Made by a program: the position numbers and the translations under genes
The notes under the pieces: model-generated
Database searches by the model: none
What the model saw: the letters and a program-made list of their open reading frames with translations, nothing else
Told to the model about the DNA's origin: nothing
NCBI GenBank assembly: GCA_030765065.1
Contig: CM060975.1
Span: 167,496,993 to 167,560,992, forward strand
DNA length: 64,000 nucleotides
Direction of reading: 5' to 3'
Source: Deroplatys truncata
Taxonomy: Eukaryota; Arthropoda; Insecta; Mantodea; Mantidae
In this document: positions 60,301 through 64,000 of the stretch, piece after piece
How positions within the stretch are numbered: the stretch's first letter is position 1
Layout: every line of letters begins with the position of its first letter

Positions 60301-61385
60301 TTGTCTATTGCTAATTCCTTTCTACCTGTAACGAAATGTGCAATGATATCCCAACTAACTTTCAGAAGATTGCAAATGTAAACAAGAATGTCTTTAAACA
60401 CTACATTTGGCAACCTACGGTGGAACATTTAAACACTGCTACTCTTTAAGCTGATTACGTAAATATATTTCTTCACCTGTAGTAGCAAGTATGAGCAAAT
60501 CGATTTCACGCCGGGTGAACTGACCCGCTCGGAACATGACTTCTCTCTCGGTGGACGTTGTTTATTGTTGAAAGTGAATGGTGGAGCGAACGGGCACGTC
60601 GGCTAAATTAAATTAAAGAGAGAGAGAGATAAAAATGGATGAGTAGGAACAGACAACCGGCGATGGTAATGTTTAACATGAGCAACAAAACAAGTACTCC
60701 GCATACCTATACAACTTTCGCTCCGCTTTATCTTCTGCATAACGGTTCCACTCTTACATTTCGACGTGTTGTTTCATCGTATGATTTATTCATTCCTTAA
60801 GATTAGCTTTCGTCTCGAGTGGTAAATAAAAAGCTTTAGATGCATGTAAACAAAATACAGTTATTTCCTCATTTTTTCCTCGCACCCTTCTAAACTATTA
60901 AAACCCAATCTATATATAGTCAAAATAGCACAGTTTTCCCTCGTCCTGTGTATACATGAACACACTGTTCCTGTCAGTGAGCATAGGCTACAATTTTCAA
61001 CAATGTTTAAATTCTGGAGTTATGTAGTGTGTTGTGTACCTACTACCAAGTGTTATTGTTGTTTCGTTACATACTAACATTAGGAGATATTTTATGCTTA
61101 TCTTGCGAATACGGTGGGTATTTTACGTTGTTCAAGACCTATGAGGTCTTAAAAAGGCTTAAGTATTCAAAATTGGAATAATTAGTTGTTTTATAAATTA
61201 CCTTTCTTTGATTTATTTAACCTGTGTATATACGGATAATCATCCCATTCCTGATAGAAGCCTAAGCTCCTTTCCTCTTTCTTGACTTTAAAATTGTTGC
61301 ATTCATCCCATTCTCAGTCTACCAACTCTTCTTCCTGCATGCTTTCCAAATGTTGACAGTATTGTATGTTCAGTGACGCATTAGC
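60301..61385. other. Intergenic sequence
   Basis: Small M-like words recur at 60300-60360. 60480-60610 is GC-richer without recognisable content. Confidence 0.4.
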
Positions 61386-61612
61386 TAATGGGGTGGAATG
61401 GCTAATCTCTCAGGTAAAGCTTTAGCTGGTGGGAGGGGTACACAGTATGCTGAACTCCTGCCGCACGTGACGCGTACACTTGCGAAACAGTCAAGAGTCT
61501 TGAGTGAATTATCGCGCGTCCTTATCCTCTCTTGCCTCATACTAAGTAAACACAACCTTCTTCCAGTAGAAAAACCCGTACCTGCTTGCTAAAACATCGC
61601 TGAAAAGGCAGT
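61386..61612 (+). repeat. Dispersed repeat, copy 2 (partner 51958-52200)
   Basis: ggggtggaatggctaatctc, aggtaaagctttagctgg, then aaacccgtacctgcttgc, matching copy 1 in the same order and strand. Confidence 0.8.
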
Positions 61613-63097
61613 GTGTGTATGTGAATATAATGTATTCTTTGAAACACCACATTAAGTATGTGGAAATATTATACAATAAAACGATTAATGTTGTAATGAA
61701 TATGTTGTTAACCACAGTGATAAAATTTTTAGGACATACAACAGAGTGGAGATAAGTTTAGAGCAAAATAACACTAAATATTAAGTCTGCAAACATTTTC
61801 ATCAGACATTCCTATATTTGTCTGAAAAAAAGTAATTTTGAGATTAGTTGGAATAAACTGAATAATGTAATGCATGGTTGCGTCATAATGCTAAAACATA
61901 GTTCTATGCTTTATAAGGTTTGATCTTAAGCAACTAATCAGACAGAAATATATAACTTTTGTTAGCGGACACGATACATATAAACATTTGTTTTAAAAAG
62001 TAACTGTTTCATCTGGTTACATTTATAAAAAAACAATATATTTGAAATAAGTACTTCAGTATTTACGAGTCACGATACATGTAATGCATTAAGACGTACC
62101 AGAAGGCCTCAATGTCACTCACTTAAACTCAAAAGTTGGTATCTCACAGAATAGCCATTTCTCATCATTTCCTTTCGTATTCAAACTCAAAATGTCAACA
62201 GTGCTTTGGTTCCTTAATTGCATGATAAATGCACGGACTGGGCTACCGGAATGTTTTTGAAAGTTGAATGCTTCGTTCGAGGCGGCGGTGTAGGTCAGGT
62301 GACATTGTGGTTTGGTGCAGAGTTTTCATCAAGAAGTGGACCGTCATGAAAGTGACCATTAGATAGCTCGACCCACCTTTTATTCGCCTACCTCCCTGCT
62401 CTTCTAACAAAGAGACTTGCTCTAATGAAACTCACCAGATAAATGTAACGCGAAACGGGACATTTCCAAAACCCGGTTCTTCCTCTGGTCACATGACAAA
62501 GCGGCGTCATTTTGCTGCTGTGGTTTCGATGTTGACTGGCTGGCGGTTTGTGGGCACTCCCCCAAAAACCCTGAAACACGGCTAGATTGGTTCAAACGAG
62601 CAGCTGTCTCTTAGTTAGAACGCGATTTGTATATTGTCTTTCTAACTCAGTCATTTCAACGCCTCTCTGGAAGGCTTCTGCTATCTCCAGAAGACTGTGT
62701 ACTGTTGATCATCTTTACAGAATATTGGGAAATAAGGGTGAGGAGTACGTTTGAATAGAATCGAGTAAATATTAGAAAATAATGAGAAGCGGAATTGTTT
62801 ATTTCTTTTTTATTTCTGAGAGTCTGTTATTTCCTTATGTATTTCATAACATTTTTTGGATGATGAACGTTAAAATATTTAATACAAATGACTGTTAATA
62901 GAAAGGAACACGTAAAAGTCCTCTTCTATAAGAAAGGAACTGTTCTGCTTTCGTCTATTTCTACGAAATAACTAATATCAGTTCATTCAATTTGAATAAA
63001 ATGGATACCGGAGGTAAAATAAGATTCAATCATTTTATCAATTGTATTTTTACATTCAAGGTGCACTTTCACCTGTTGCACATGCGTTTTTCTTTTA
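61613..63097. other. Intergenic sequence
   Basis: 62270-62590 is GC-richer; no gene, RNA or repeat recognised. Confidence 0.4.
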
Positions 63098-63935
63098 TTT
63101 TCTCTACTACATTCATAGTAAGTATTGCACTGCACCCAAAAATTCAATACCGTGATTTTGAAACCCTCTGAATTCAAAAAAACATTTTAGAAAAAATATC
63201 CATGTGTTTGTGTGTATCCGTGCGTTTGTCTGTGAACAGCATAATTGAAAAAGGAAAGGTGGTATAATTACCAAACTTGGTATTTAAATTTAGTATCTTG
63301 CAAGAATATGACACGAAGATTTTAAAGAAAATACCTTCAACCTCAACTACGCTTTAAATGGAACATTTTTCGAAATGTTTGATTTTCCCAAAAATGAGTC
63401 TAGCAATTTCGAATAAAATATCATATATTAAATATCATATATATTTTGACTTTTCTGGGTACAACCTGTGTAGTCCTTTTCATTTGGAAGGAATTTTATA
63501 TAATGTTGTGAAACTGGTACTAAACGTTAAGTGATAAACGAAATCGTACTCATAACAAATGTAGATTTCTTTAAAACACGCAATTACATCAAATAACTAT
63601 TTTTGTGGCATAAATAATTTCCGAGATATCCGTTATTAATGGTTCGAATTGTCAACACTTTTGTCATTCCTTCCAAAGACTGTCGATTTTCAGCTGTCTC
63701 GCGATTGCATGGAAAGAAGGTCAGCTATAGCGTCCAGTTCTTAAACATTTGACTATCGCTGTTTCCTTTGTATCTATAATGAAATGTGTAATGTAGCTAT
63801 TTTGCAAAGATTTATCTCGATTATAATGAAATAGAAAAATAAGTCTTAAATAAGAATCGCTTGCATACACACTAAAAAAACTAAGGAGAGTAGAGAAATT
63901 TATGAGTATGTAATACATCACATTTCTTCTTTGTA
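63098..63935 (-). mobile_element. M element, full-length copy
   Basis: Reverse copy of about 838 bp. Right end tttctctactacattcata, ctgtgaacagcataattga, aatggaacatttttcgaaat, gatatccgttattaatggtt, ctcgcgattgcatggaaag, left end gagtagagaaatttatgag. Same length and layout as 6098-6934. Confidence 0.85.
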
Positions 63936-64000
63936 TAGTAACCAATTAGCTATCAACTAACTATCCATAACAACAATTATAAATTGCATTAATACCCAAG

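Noticed and set aside
1-64000. CRISPR array, operon, phage or bacterial defence system
   Set aside because: Spliced gene structure, SINEs, LINEs and low coding density show eukaryotic DNA; repeats here are dispersed or microsatellite, not spacer arrays.

Overview
The window reads as repeat-rich, AT-rich nuclear DNA of an insect. The reasons are a cuticular protein gene with the insect arrangement (a tiny first exon, then an exon starting with the signal peptide), Tc1, mariner and DUF4817-type transposases, Jockey, I-like and RTE-like LINEs, and tRNA-derived SINEs typical of arthropods. Introns of about 3 kb and the layered transposon fossils suggest a large genome; a cockroach, termite or other hemimetabolan is plausible, but that is inference. 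Nothing bacterial, organellar or viral-genomic is seen.

One host gene is well supported: a three-exon, 194-residue secreted cuticular protein on the + strand (start codon at 39700, stop ending at 46553), with a TATA box at 39621. Its introns are filled with transposon debris. Two further stretches look like host exons without a recognisable parent gene: 34895-35055 (terminal exon with AATAAA downstream) and 16003-16115 (internal exon).

Layout. 1-2.4 kb: end of a dispersed element, then a Tc1-like transposon. 3.7-4.6 kb: two SINEs. 4.8-5.6 kb: a promoter-like, possibly LTR-derived block. 6.1-6.9 kb: a full copy of an abundant element called M here (about 840 bp, ends TTTCTCTACC / GGTAGAGAAA). 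7.5-8.1 and 13.7-14.2 kb: long GC-rich SINEs. 11.6-12.3 kb: deleted mariner. 12.5 and 15.3 kb: SINEs. 21.9-26.9 kb: a heavily decayed Ty3/gypsy-like LTR retrotransposon holding a later LINE insertion. 27.3 kb: a MITE with long terminal inverted repeats. 29-33.8 kb: M copies carrying a 2.35 kb DUF4817-type DNA transposon and a SINE. 34.4-36.2 kb: SINEs and the orphan terminal exon. 37.3-39.2 kb: M copy with a LINE 3' end inside, then a LINE C-terminal fragment. 39.6-46.9 kb: cuticular protein gene. 50-54 kb: microsatellites and a promoter-like block. 54.1-60.3 kb: three-level nest (M, then Jockey, then solo LTR). 63.1-63.9 kb: another full M copy.

The transposon insertions can be ordered in time from nesting and target-site duplications. 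I found no sign of a new defence, biosynthetic or other multi-gene system; the most novel material is the M family, the SINEs sharing a central domain under different tRNA heads, and the two orphan exons. Most boundaries of repeats are read by eye and are good to roughly 5-30 bases unless a target duplication fixes them.
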